Shown here in pieces: positions 40,866-49,032 of a stretch of DNA of 64,000 bases (positions are counted from its first letter, which is position 1; each line of letters begins with the position of its first letter). The DNA comes from Paenibacillus sp. HB172176 (GTDB lineage: Bacteria > Bacillota > Bacilli > Paenibacillales > Paenibacillaceae): the NCBI RefSeq assembly GCF_011947265.1, contig NZ_JAATHD010000001.1, positions 179,806 to 243,805 on the forward strand. Reading direction: 5' to 3'. The notes below the pieces were generated by a model that was not told the DNA's origin, made no database searches, and saw nothing but the letters and a program-made list of their open reading frames with translations. A program made the translations under genes and the position numbers.

Positions 40866-41933
40866 TTGAGCGTGCTGTTCTTTGTCTATATGACGGGCTC
40901 CGCGATCATCTTCAACCCGACACCGTTGATCGAGCGATCCGGGAACGCGGCGTGGCTGTCACTTCTGCTAGCTGGAGCGATTGGATATGCCATCCTTGCG
41001 ATGCTGCTACATCTTCACCGAAGATTTCCCGGGATGAGCTATGTGGATATAAGCCGCGCTTTAATCGGCAGTGTGCTCACCGTTATGATCGGATTTGCAA
41101 CCTTGACCTATTTGCTTCAAATGCAAGCCGCGATTGTCGTAGGGGTAGGATTGTTCATGATCAATTCGATGATGCGGGAGACGCCGATCTATGCGTTCAC
41201 ATTCCTGATCTTCCTTATCTCAGCTATGACGGCGAGAGCAGGTATTGAGGTTATGGCGCGCATGTTCACGCTTCTCCTGATCATCACATCCTTGTTCACA
41301 TTTATCGTGCTCTTGCTTGCTTTGCCCAATTATGAGCCTTCGTCGCTTTTCCCGATGTTTCCGAAAGGTATCAAGCCAGTATTTCATGGTGCCTATTACA
41401 GCTTCGGCTTTCCTTATTCAGAGGTGTTCCTCTGCGGCATGTTTCTGCCTTACGCAGCGAAGCGAATGCGGGGGAGCTTGCCGAAGAAGATGTATATCGC
41501 GCTAAGCTGCAACATCGTCCTTCTCATGCTGACTACGGTATGCTCGATTATGGTGTTCGGCCCGTATGCGGCCGAGGTGCCTTATTTGCTGTTCTCCATA
41601 GCCAGAGTGGTGGAGTTTCAAGATATCATTCAGCGGATCGAATCGGTCATTGGCATTTCCTTGATTCTCGGCTCTTATATGAAGACAACGATAAGCTTAT
41701 TCTTCATCAGCATATTCGTAAGCAAGCTGTTCGGATTGCGGGAGAGCTCGGCCATTGTTATGCCGATTGCCTTGGTCGGCTTTCTGATGGGACTGGCTAC
41801 CTATAAAAGCGCAACGCAGTGGTTATTCATCATTAACAGCATCCATCCGCTCTGGACGGGAGCTGTCTTTCTTGCGCCGCTGTTGCTGCTAACTTTAGTT
41901 GCCTTCTTCCGAAAAAAATCACCTTCTGCATGA
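40866..41933 (+). CDS. GerAB-family spore germination permease (orphan)
   Basis: About ten membrane helices across 355 residues from TTG 40866, with GerAB-like features (MTGSAIIFNPTPLI; FPKGIKPVFHGAYYSFGFPYSEVF). GerAB subunits form part of nutrient receptors in the spore inner membrane, normally encoded with GerAA and GerAC, absent here. The open frame continues upstream of TTG to a stop at 40809 and reads DKQTISSTQL, which matches the expected family N-terminus; but no ATG, GTG or TTG begins it. The only plausible codon after AAGAAGGG is ATC 40836, giving the usual ~365 residues. So either a rare start codon is used, or the gene is decayed at its 5' end. Confidence 0.78.
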   Translation: MSVLFFVYMTGSAIIFNPTPLIERSGNAAWLSLLLAGAIGYAILAMLLHLHRRFPGMSYVDISRALIGSVLTVMIGFATLTYLLQMQAAIVVGVGLFMINSMMRETPIYAFTFLIFLISAMTARAGIEVMARMFTLLLIITSLFTFIVLLLALPNYEPSSLFPMFPKGIKPVFHGAYYSFGFPYSEVFLCGMFLPYAAKRMRGSLPKKMYIALSCNIVLLMLTTVCSIMVFGPYAAEVPYLLFSIARVVEFQDIIQRIESVIGISLILGSYMKTTISLFFISIFVSKLFGLRESSAIVMPIALVGFLMGLATYKSATQWLFIINSIHPLWTGAVFLAPLLLLTLVAFFRKKSPSA

Positions 41934-41963
41934 TTTGCTCCCCGATTTGTCACAATCTATCCA

Positions 41964-41992
41964 TTGACGATTTTTTGTAATTCCGATAAGAT
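41964..41992 (+). promoter_or_regulatory. Sigma-A promoter of the ribose-type ABC operon
   Basis: TTGACG, a 17-base spacer, then TAAGAT, 48 bp before the start codon: close to consensus. Confidence 0.8.
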
Positions 41993-42039
41993 AGCTTGTA
42001 TTAAACTTTTTTCGACAGAGATAGGGGAGAATCGACAAA

Positions 42040-43179
42040 ATGTTCAACTTGAAGGCTCAAAAATTATTGTTGCTGACGATCGCTGCCGTATTGGTGCTGG
42101 CGGGCTGCGGCAACAACGGCAAGAGCGGCAATGCTGAGAATAACGGCAATAATGGCGCAGGCGGCAATAACGCAGCGGCTGAGATAGAGATTCCTGCAGC
42201 GCTTGCGGACAAAGGCGATATCAAGATTAAAGTGATCCGCAAAATCGGCGGAGACGACAATACCGCTCAGTTCCTGGCCGGCGCGAAGCAAGAAGGCACA
42301 TCGATGGGCTTCGATGTCGATACGTTCTCGGCGAACGGCGACACCACGAAATTTCTGGACGCGCTCGATCAAGCGGCGAACAGCGATGTAGATGCTGTTG
42401 TCGTATCGCATGGCGATGACGAAGCAACGGTTGCTGCGGTTCAGAAGCTGAGAGACAAGGGCATCGAAGTGGTTGCCTTCGACTCGAACGATGGACTGGC
42501 TAACATTGACGGCGTGACGCTGACCTCGCAGGATGACGAGGCTTTGGCGCAATTAACGCTGGATCAGCTCGTGAAGGAACAGGGTGAGGACGCGAAAATT
42601 TTGTACCTGTGGGTAGACGGCTTCCCGCCAATGGTGCGCCGCAACAAGGTGTATCAAGAGACGCTTGCGAAATATCCGAATATCGAGGAGCTTGACCGTT
42701 TCGGCGTGGCGAATGACAACACTTCGGTGGATACGCAGAATGCAGTAGCCGCTTTGCTCGCGAAATATCCGAAGGGCGAGATCGACGCGATCTTCGCCAC
42801 ATGGGACGCGTTCGCGCAAGGCGCGGCTCGCGCGCTGCAAGAGGCTGGCCGCACGGAGATCAAGATCTATGGCATTGACGTAGCGAACAACGACCTGCAG
42901 ATGATGCAGGAAGAGAACAGCCCTTGGGTATCGACGGCTGCTGTGGACGCGAAGATGATCGGCGCCGTGAACGTGCGAATTGCCGTGAACAAGCTGGCTG
43001 GCATCGAGACGCCTGCCACCTATGGACTTGAAGCGGCTCTAATCACGCAAGAGGATTTGAAGGCTTCGAGCGATCCGGTGAACATTACGACGCTTGAGAA
43101 CATCGTTCCAGGCTGGGGCAAGACCGACGCGTTCGAGACCGACTGGATGGACGCGCTCAAGGAAAAGAATAAGAAATAA
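42040..43179 (+). CDS. Ribose-type sugar-binding lipoprotein
   Basis: A 379-residue lipoprotein with lipobox LAGC (Cys23) after MFNLKAQKLLLLTIAAVLVL, then an Asn/Gly tether. The Peripla_BP_4 fold is shown by IKVIRKIGGDDNTAQFLAGAKQEG, ALDQAANSDVDAVVVSHGD, KGIEVVAFDSN and the EIDAIFATWDAFAQGAARAL segment. It delivers a small sugar-like ligand to the RbsAC-type pair downstream. RGGAGA-like ribosome binding site (ATAGGGGAGA). Ligand is not predicted: FPPMVRR and TWDAF in the cleft differ from RbsB as I recall it. Confidence 0.92.
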   Translation: MFNLKAQKLLLLTIAAVLVLAGCGNNGKSGNAENNGNNGAGGNNAAAEIEIPAALADKGDIKIKVIRKIGGDDNTAQFLAGAKQEGTSMGFDVDTFSANGDTTKFLDALDQAANSDVDAVVVSHGDDEATVAAVQKLRDKGIEVVAFDSNDGLANIDGVTLTSQDDEALAQLTLDQLVKEQGEDAKILYLWVDGFPPMVRRNKVYQETLAKYPNIEELDRFGVANDNTSVDTQNAVAALLAKYPKGEIDAIFATWDAFAQGAARALQEAGRTEIKIYGIDVANNDLQMMQEENSPWVSTAAVDAKMIGAVNVRIAVNKLAGIETPATYGLEAALITQEDLKASSDPVNITTLENIVPGWGKTDAFETDWMDALKEKNKK

Positions 43180-43190
43180 GAATGCTTTTG

Positions 43191-43243
43191 TGCTAAAATA
43201 GGACGATATGGAGGCGCCCTTATCCGTTATAGGATAAGGGCGC
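43191..43243 (+). promoter_or_regulatory. Internal extended -10 and intercistronic hairpin before the ABC ATPase
   Basis: TGCTAAAAT (43191-43199) resembles an extended -10. GCGCCCTTATCC / GGATAAGGGCGC (43214-43243) is a perfect 12-bp stem without a T-run, likely an mRNA-stabilising or attenuating hairpin separating the abundant binding protein from the ATPase. Confidence 0.6.
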
Positions 43244-43273
43244 TGAATCCTGTTCAGAGAGGGAGTGCGACTC

Positions 43274-44806
43274 ATGACCATGACTAAGACTTCGACCGCC
43301 GGAGAGCGGCTGGAGATGCGCGGAATAACAATCACATTCCCGGGCGTGAAGGCGCTGACGAGTGTGGATTTCGAAGTCGAGCCTGGCAGGGCGCATGCTC
43401 TGATCGGGGCGAACGGCGCAGGTAAGTCCACGCTTATGAAGGTGCTCGCCGGGGCATATACGCATTATACTGGCGAGATTAAGGTGGGCGGGAAGCCGGT
43501 CACGATAAGATCGCCGAAGGATGCGAAGGCGCAGGGCATTCAGGTGGTTTATCAAGAGGTGGATACCGCCTTGATTCCTAACCTGAGCGTCGGCGAGAAC
43601 ATTATGCTGGAGCAGACGGTCAGCGGCATGAAGGGGCGTCATTTCATTGGCTGGCGCAAGCTGCATCAAGCGGCGGCGGCAGTACTGCAGCGGCTCCAAG
43701 TGCAGATTCCAACGAAGAAGCTGGTGCAGGAGTTGACGCTGGCCGAGAAGCAGATGGTGCTGATCGCTCGTTCGGTCATTCTCGAATGCCGATTCCTCGT
43801 GCTGGACGAGCCGACCGCTCCGCTTAGTCATAGCGAGACCGAGCAGCTATTCCGGCTCATCCGCATGCTGAAGCAGGATGGCGTCGGTATTATCTTCATT
43901 TCGCATCGGCTGCCGGAGCTTTATGAAATCTGCGAGGACATTACGATTATGCGCGACGGTGAACGGGTCGCGAACGGCTCACTGGAGAAGATGGAGCAGC
44001 AGCAAGTGGTGGAATATATGCTGGGAGCGAGACTGGAAGGACAGTTCCCGAATCGCGTCCCGAAGATTGGCGTACATGGCTTCGAAGCCAGACATATTCG
44101 GGATCGCGACAAGGTGAATGACGTGACGCTCCGTGTTCACAAGGGCGAGATCGTGGGCATTGGCGGCCTGGTAGGAGCGGGCAAGACGGAGTTGTGCCGC
44201 GCGTTGTTCGGCGCTTCGCCGTCGGCGACCGGCGAGATCTATGTGGGCGGCAAGAAGCTGAAGCTCGGCTCGCCGCATGCCGCGGTGCAAGGCGGCATTG
44301 CGCTTGTGCCCGAGGAGCGGCGGCGCGAAGGCGTATTCGTCGAGGAGTCGGTCGTGACGAATTTGACGGTCGCGGGCTTATCCCGATTCACCGGCTTCGG
44401 CTCCTGGCTCAGCCGTTCGAAGGAGAAGGGGGCTGCTGCCGAGATGATTCGCAGTCTTGGCGTGAAGACGCCGAATGATCAGGCGAAGGTGCGGAATTTG
44501 TCCGGCGGCAATCAGCAGAAGATCGCGATCGGGAAGTGGCTTCTTGTGGATGCTGACGTGTATATTTTCGATGAACCTACCAAGGGGGTAGATGTCGGCG
44601 CGAAGCGGGATATCTATGAGCTTGTCGCCGCGCTCGCGGATCGCGGGAAGTGCATTCTGTACGCCTCGAGCGAGATGTCCGAGATGATGGGCATTACGGA
44701 TCGCATCTACGTGATGTACGACGGGGCGGTTGCGAAGGAGCTTCATACCGCGGAGACGAACGAAGAAGAAATGATGCTATATAGCACAGGGGGCGTAATC
44801 GAATGA
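43274..44806 (+). CDS. Ribose-type sugar ABC transporter ATPase (double domain)
   Basis: A 510-residue cytoplasmic protein with two ABC domains. The first has Walker A GANGAGKST and Walker B CRFLVLDEPTAPLS; its signature region is degenerate (LTLAEKQMVLIARS). The second has a modified P-loop GLVGAGKTE, the signature LSGGNQQK and ADVYIFDEPTKGVD. This asymmetry is normal for RbsA/MglA-type ATPases. ATG 43274 follows GAGAGGGAG; a GTG at 43265 is too near. Its stop overlaps the permease start (ATGA). It energises uptake of the ligand bound by the 42040 lipoprotein. Confidence 0.94.
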   Translation: MTMTKTSTAGERLEMRGITITFPGVKALTSVDFEVEPGRAHALIGANGAGKSTLMKVLAGAYTHYTGEIKVGGKPVTIRSPKDAKAQGIQVVYQEVDTALIPNLSVGENIMLEQTVSGMKGRHFIGWRKLHQAAAAVLQRLQVQIPTKKLVQELTLAEKQMVLIARSVILECRFLVLDEPTAPLSHSETEQLFRLIRMLKQDGVGIIFISHRLPELYEICEDITIMRDGERVANGSLEKMEQQQVVEYMLGARLEGQFPNRVPKIGVHGFEARHIRDRDKVNDVTLRVHKGEIVGIGGLVGAGKTELCRALFGASPSATGEIYVGGKKLKLGSPHAAVQGGIALVPEERRREGVFVEESVVTNLTVAGLSRFTGFGSWLSRSKEKGAAAEMIRSLGVKTPNDQAKVRNLSGGNQQKIAIGKWLLVDADVYIFDEPTKGVDVGAKRDIYELVAALADRGKCILYASSEMSEMMGITDRIYVMYDGAVAKELHTAETNEEEMMLYSTGGVIE

Positions 44807-45795
44807 AGGCGGCGGAAATTCCTAGGAAGAAGCCGGGGTTCAGCTTGGTGGAATGGCTGTACAAGTATGGAACGTTATTGACCGTTCTGGCGCTGATTGC
44901 CGTATTCGGGACAATGGCGGACAACTTCTTGAACTATTCGAACATCATAAATATTTTGCGGTCGATCTCAATTGTAACCATTATCGCGACGGGACTTACG
45001 GTATCGCTGGCGGTGGGGGGCTTCGATCTCTCGGTCGGCTCCACGGCATCGCTCGCGAACGCGCTCGTTATCTCGATGTTCGTCTGGCATGGCTTGAACA
45101 CGGGCCTCGGCATCGTCATTACGCTCGCAATCTGTCTTGCGGTCGGACTCGTGAACGCCTTCCTCGTCATCAAGTTCAAGATTCAGGATATGCTGATGAC
45201 TTTGGCCACGATGTTCGTGTTCCAAGGAGTGGCCATGACCTATACCCGAGGCGCCACCGTCTCGCAAAATATGATCATGCCAAGCGGCGACTACGCCACA
45301 GGCGTCATTCCTTCGATCTTCAGCAAGCTGGGCAAGGCGCCCTGGATTATTATCGTGATGGTCGTCGTCGTGCTTCTCGTTCATCTCTTCCTGACCTACA
45401 CGAAGCATGGCCGGTTCATGTACATGATCGGCGGTAACTCGGAGGCGGCCAAGCTGTCCGGCATCGCCGTCAGCAAATATCGGCTGATTGCCTATCTGCT
45501 CTCCGCCTTCTTCGCGAGCGTCGGCGGCATCATTCTCGCCGCGCGCGTCATGAACGCCGAGGTGAACTCCGGCGGCGGTTATCTCATGGACGCCGTTGCG
45601 GCGGCGTTCATCGGTTATTCCGTGTTCGGCGCGGGCAAGCCGAACGCGTTCGGCACGTTCGTCGGCGCGGTGCTGATCGGCCTCTTGCAGAACGGTCTCG
45701 TCATGCTCTCCGTGCCGTATTACGCGATGGACATCGTGAAGGGCGGCGTGCTGGCGCTCGCGCTGGCGATTACGTATTACCGGCGGAATCATTAA
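44803..45795 (+). CDS. Ribose-type sugar ABC transporter permease
   Basis: A 330-residue RbsC-like permease with eight to ten helices. Family motifs: VSLAVGGFDLSVGSTASLANA, IGGNSEAAKLSGIAVSKYR and VFGAGKPNAFGTFVGAVLIGLLQNGL. It is coupled to the ATPase by a four-base overlap and followed by a strong terminator, completing a binding protein-ATPase-permease operon. A homodimer of this protein forms the channel in the known family. Confidence 0.94.
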   Translation: MKAAEIPRKKPGFSLVEWLYKYGTLLTVLALIAVFGTMADNFLNYSNIINILRSISIVTIIATGLTVSLAVGGFDLSVGSTASLANALVISMFVWHGLNTGLGIVITLAICLAVGLVNAFLVIKFKIQDMLMTLATMFVFQGVAMTYTRGATVSQNMIMPSGDYATGVIPSIFSKLGKAPWIIIVMVVVVLLVHLFLTYTKHGRFMYMIGGNSEAAKLSGIAVSKYRLIAYLLSAFFASVGGIILAARVMNAEVNSGGGYLMDAVAAAFIGYSVFGAGKPNAFGTFVGAVLIGLLQNGLVMLSVPYYAMDIVKGGVLALALAITYYRRNH

Positions 45796-45818
45796 CGAAG
45801 TATAGATTGAGTCGCAAT

Positions 45819-45857
45819 AAGAAGCAGGCTGGCGCGAGGCGCCGGCCTGCTTCTTTG
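45819..45857 (+). terminator. Terminator of the ribose-type ABC operon
   Basis: AAGAAGCAGGC..GGCGC - GAG - GCGCC..GCCTGCTTCTT, an almost perfect 16-bp stem ending in TTCTTTG. Confidence 0.88.
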
Positions 45858-45922
45858 TTGGCATTTTGATTCCGAGTAACGAAACGGACCAGCAGACAGC
45901 GAACTAGCAGACAGCGGACTAA

Positions 45923-46101
45923 CGGACCGTAGATGCGCTATTTTAGCGAATTTAGCCGTTTTTAAAATTTCGCGGACACAGATAACGTTATTTTCGAAAA
46001 TGCGGCGGTTTTATTGATTTTTGGAGGAAATAGCGGCTCCTGTGTCCGCCAAAATAAATAATTCCAGCATTTTGCTCCAATAAGGGCTTTCTTGTCCGCA
46101 T
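45923..46101. repeat. Dispersed intergenic repeat family A, copy 1
   Basis: This 179-bp stretch is strongly similar end to end to 58143-58320: both begin CGGACCGTAGATRCGCTATT, share GCGGACACAGATAACGTTAT in the middle and end in a TGTCCGCA. GCGGACACAG and CTGTGTCCGC within it form a 10-bp stem. No reading frame. It fills most of the gap 45858-46155. Confidence 0.85.
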
Positions 46102-46155
46102 AGTGCTGTGGAATCGTCTCTTGCCATTGCGATAGCCCAGGTTAGTTTCTGCAAA

Positions 46156-46560
46156 TTAACGAATTTGGCCGCGAATCTGGCCATTCGGGTATTGCGCCGT
46201 ATGAACATCCACGTAGGCGTTTCCACGATTGATTTCGCGAATGAGCGATCGAAGGGATAAGCCTTGCAGCGGCCCCTGCAGGTCACTGCGGGTCAACGTA
46301 CCGGTCACAATGCCCCGTCTAACCGATATGCCGAATTTGGATGGTCCGAATAATGTGGCTACGATGGGTCCATTCGCACCGGGTTGTCCCAAATGAATAT
46401 GCGCCTGAGTCACCTGATTAATGTTGCGGATGGACAAGCTGAAGCGCAATGCCCTGACATTGTTGTTGCCGACCGTGCTGAAGCTCGCCGTTCCCCTAGC
46501 GAAGGTTTGAACCGGCGGAACCACATTTCGTCCTCTTAGATTCGCTTGGAAGGTTGCCAT
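46156..46560 (-). CDS. CHRD-domain protein without signal peptide
   Basis: A 134-residue protein made of one CHRD domain: MATFQANLRGRNVVPPVQT start, TQAHIHLGQPGANGPIVATLF centre and AYVDVHTAQYPNGQIRGQI end. CHRD domains occur in chordin and in many bacterial secreted proteins; function in bacteria is unclear. Unlike most bacterial members there is no signal peptide or anchor. AAGGAG lies eight bases before the ATG on the minus strand, so the start is well supported. It follows the kinase gene's 3' side and is probably transcribed on its own. Confidence 0.85.
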   Translation of the reverse strand: MATFQANLRGRNVVPPVQTFARGTASFSTVGNNNVRALRFSLSIRNINQVTQAHIHLGQPGANGPIVATLFGPSKFGISVRRGIVTGTLTRSDLQGPLQGLSLRSLIREINRGNAYVDVHTAQYPNGQIRGQIR

Positions 46561-46698
46561 TCAACATCACTCCTTTGAAGGTTATGCTCCATGTTATGCA
46601 GCAAATTTCAGAGTGCTTGTACGATTGTCGGACAAGATGTTCTCACTAATCTTGTGAAAGAGCAATCGGGCGGCGGGCTCTCAGGAGATGTCTCTTGT

Positions 46699-48102
46699 TC
46701 ATTTCGATACGGTTGGCAAAGTCATTGTGAAGCGTGTTTCTACGCTAGGTTCACTAGTTACGGATACCTTGCCCCCGTGAGCTTGGGCGATTTTTTTCAC
46801 AATGGAGAGTCCGATGCCGAAGCCTTCGCTGCTGCGATTCTGGCTTCCTTGATAGAAACGGTCGAAGAGATGCGGCAGCTGCTCTGAGGAAATGCCGGCG
46901 CCGCGATCGATGACCGAGAAGGATGCCGACGCCTCATCCTCTTCATAGGCAACGCCGAGATAATGACCCCCTGCCCCGTATTTGATCGCATTATCGACCA
47001 GATTGCGTATGGCTCGTTCTAACAAATGCGCGTCGAGCATTAAGGTTAGGCTAACCTCTGGAATCGAAAAATCCGTTTGAATATTCTTGGACTCCAGAAC
47101 CGGAACATATTCAGCGAGAATCTTTCGCAATATTTTGGCAAGCTGAACAGGGGATTTCCGAATTTGGGTGCTATATAAATCAAGCTGGGAAATCTGAAAT
47201 AAGGTGTTGATTAATTTCTCCATATATAATGACCGGCTTAGGATGACTTCGGCATGGGCTCCGAGCTCTTCTTCATTCTTATAGATGCCCTTCTGAATGG
47301 TCTGGGCATAGCCGAGAATATTGGTGAGCGGTGTTCTTAAATCATGCGACAGATTGGAGATTAATGTCTTTCGGTTGTGCTCTTGCTCCTGAATCTGCTT
47401 GACCTGTTCGCGAATGCGCACCGACATGGCGTTGATATGCTGAGTGAGCTGGCCGATTTCATCCTTAGAGTTATCGATAATTTCTCTGCGCTGATCAATC
47501 GATATTTCCGACAGAGCGTTGTTAATCTTCTTCAAACGTCTGCGTATGGAATTAAAGAATCGATAGGTGAAGAAGTAAGGCGTTAAGATAAAGACAAGAA
47601 AAGGAATGATCAATGAAAAGAATGAGGTCCACGAACGGAAATAGAGCAGGACTTGCGATGCTTTCATAGCTTCAGGGGGGACTACCAGATGCAGGTAGTA
47701 TTCCTGTCCCGAAATAGCAGCCGGATACATCATGCTGACGGGATGCTCAAGGTTCCAGTAGCTGTCCGATTCATTCGCCAACGCTTGCATGACCTCGGAC
47801 ACGCTGTATGGCTCTGATCTTCCGTTGGTTGCGTACAAAACCTCGCCGTCCGCATCCAGCCAGTCAAATTCATAGTCGGGATAATCGAACTGGTAGCGTT
47901 TCATGATTTCCAACAGCGATGCTTCTGCAACTCCGGTCTGGTTCACCTCGCCGATCAGATCGTAGCCTATGGCTTTCAAGGATTCATAGGTTTGGCCGGG
48001 CTGCAAGATTTTTCCCGTCGTCAGCGCAATCGTCACGGACAAGACAAGAGCGACGATGCTGCTGATAATGAAGTACATCCATAATTTCAACGAGAGCTTC
48101 AT
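46699..48102 (-). CDS. Membrane sensor histidine kinase of RCC1/SLH cassette 2
   Basis: A 467-residue kinase with helices at ~8-30 and ~158-182 flanking a ~125-residue extracytoplasmic sensor. A HAMP-like linker leads to HisKA with H253 (NLSHDLRTPL), then HATPase motifs DRGAGIS and GFGIGLSIV. It is a clear paralogue of the kinase at 9595-11052: same architecture, similar sensor motif FDWLDADGEVLYATNGR, and FFSLIIPFLVFILTPYFF against FTLLIPLGIFFITPIFF. Its start overlaps the regulator's stop (ATGA). Its divergent partner is the RCC1/SLH protein at 49033. Confidence 0.92.
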   Translation of the reverse strand: MKLSLKLWMYFIISSIVALVLSVTIALTTGKILQPGQTYESLKAIGYDLIGEVNQTGVAEASLLEIMKRYQFDYPDYEFDWLDADGEVLYATNGRSEPYSVSEVMQALANESDSYWNLEHPVSMMYPAAISGQEYYLHLVVPPEAMKASQVLLYFRSWTSFFSLIIPFLVFILTPYFFTYRFFNSIRRRLKKINNALSEISIDQRREIIDNSKDEIGQLTQHINAMSVRIREQVKQIQEQEHNRKTLISNLSHDLRTPLTNILGYAQTIQKGIYKNEEELGAHAEVILSRSLYMEKLINTLFQISQLDLYSTQIRKSPVQLAKILRKILAEYVPVLESKNIQTDFSIPEVSLTLMLDAHLLERAIRNLVDNAIKYGAGGHYLGVAYEEDEASASFSVIDRGAGISSEQLPHLFDRFYQGSQNRSSEGFGIGLSIVKKIAQAHGGKVSVTSEPSVETRFTMTLPTVSK

Positions 48103-48803
48103 AATTCGGCCTGAGCCTCCATAAAGCGATAGCCGATTCCTCGTATGGTCTGAATATACTTGGGGGATCTCGGATCGACTTCGATTTTCTTCCGCAGGAA
48201 ATTGATATAGACGCTCAAGCTGTTCGCATCGTATTGATCATGATTCCATACAGCCTGATAGAGCTCGTCCTTAGTGAATGTATGACCAGGCTTGCGCATG
48301 AATGCTGCCAGCAAATCACATTCCGTCTGAGACACATTCTCGTTTGCTCCGTTCTTCTCGATCGTAAGCGAGTCGATGTGAAGGATGATCGAACCAAGCT
48401 GCAGACGATTGGCCGTCTGGCTGGTCAACGGGCTGCGGCTCCTCCGAATATTGGCCGTCACTCTAGCAATAAGCTCGCTAGGGATAAAGGGTTTGGTGAC
48501 ATAGTCGTCCGCTCCCAGGCCTAATGCATTGATTTTCTTCTCCGTGTCGCCCGATGCGCTCACAATAATAACCGGCGTATAATTATGCGCGGACCGCACA
48601 AGCTTCAGCGCTTCCATCCCATCCGTATCGTCCATCATCAAATCAAGCAGGATCAAATCAAAGGTGTCGCGTTGCAGCCATTGCAAGGCTTCCTTGCCGC
48701 TTCGCGCCTCGTTGCAAGCCATGCCTTCCTCTTGCAGATGAATACCGATCAAATGACGAATATCCGGATCATCATCTACGACAAGGATACGGGAATCTGT
48801 CAC
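48099..48803 (-). CDS. OmpR/PhoB-family response regulator of RCC1/SLH cassette 2
   Basis: A 234-residue regulator starting at GTG 48803 (TDSRILVVDDD), with AGGAGGA upstream on the minus strand. The receiver has phospho-acceptor D54 (LLDLMMDDT) and K in VTKPFIPSEL; the winged helix ends LSVYINFLRKKIEVDP and IRGIGYRFME. It is a paralogue of the regulator at 11049, with nearly the same C-terminal helix (VYINFLRKKIE-DP), suggesting similar DNA targets. The divergent region carries TTTTAAG repeats 11 bp apart. Confidence 0.93.
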   Translation of the reverse strand: MTDSRILVVDDDPDIRHLIGIHLQEEGMACNEARSGKEALQWLQRDTFDLILLDLMMDDTDGMEALKLVRSAHNYTPVIIVSASGDTEKKINALGLGADDYVTKPFIPSELIARVTANIRRSRSPLTSQTANRLQLGSIILHIDSLTIEKNGANENVSQTECDLLAAFMRKPGHTFTKDELYQAVWNHDQYDANSLSVYINFLRKKIEVDPRSPKYIQTIRGIGYRFMEAQAEL

Positions 48804-48895
48804 GTTTCTTCCTCCTCCTGCGTCCATTTCATAAATCTAGTATAGTACAAATTTCACAGAATTGCCGAGCGCTTTGAGCAGAGATAGGGAATAGA

Positions 48896-48939
48896 TTTTA
48901 AGAATGTTTTAAGATTCGACCATTTTTGGTGTGCCAAAA
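48896..48939. promoter_or_regulatory. Direct repeat plus inverted repeat between cassette-2 genes
   Basis: TTTTAAG at 48896-48902 and at 48907-48913 are 11 bp apart, followed by the inverted repeat TTTTGG-TGTG-CCAAAA at 48924-48939. The order (11-bp direct repeat, then palindrome) is the same as at 11818-11862 although the palindrome sequences differ. ATGGAATAGA occurs downstream in both regions. Confidence 0.6.
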
Positions 48940-49032
48940 TAAACATAGTTGAATGTTTTTGCCGGAATAGACATGGAATAGAGCGGATAGATTCAGCAAT
49001 TTATGATTGCAATGAAAGAGGAGAATGATGGG

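Noticed and set aside
46591..46887. 98-residue plus-strand frame
   Set aside because: It overlaps the 3' end of the cassette-2 kinase on the other strand and lacks a start signal.
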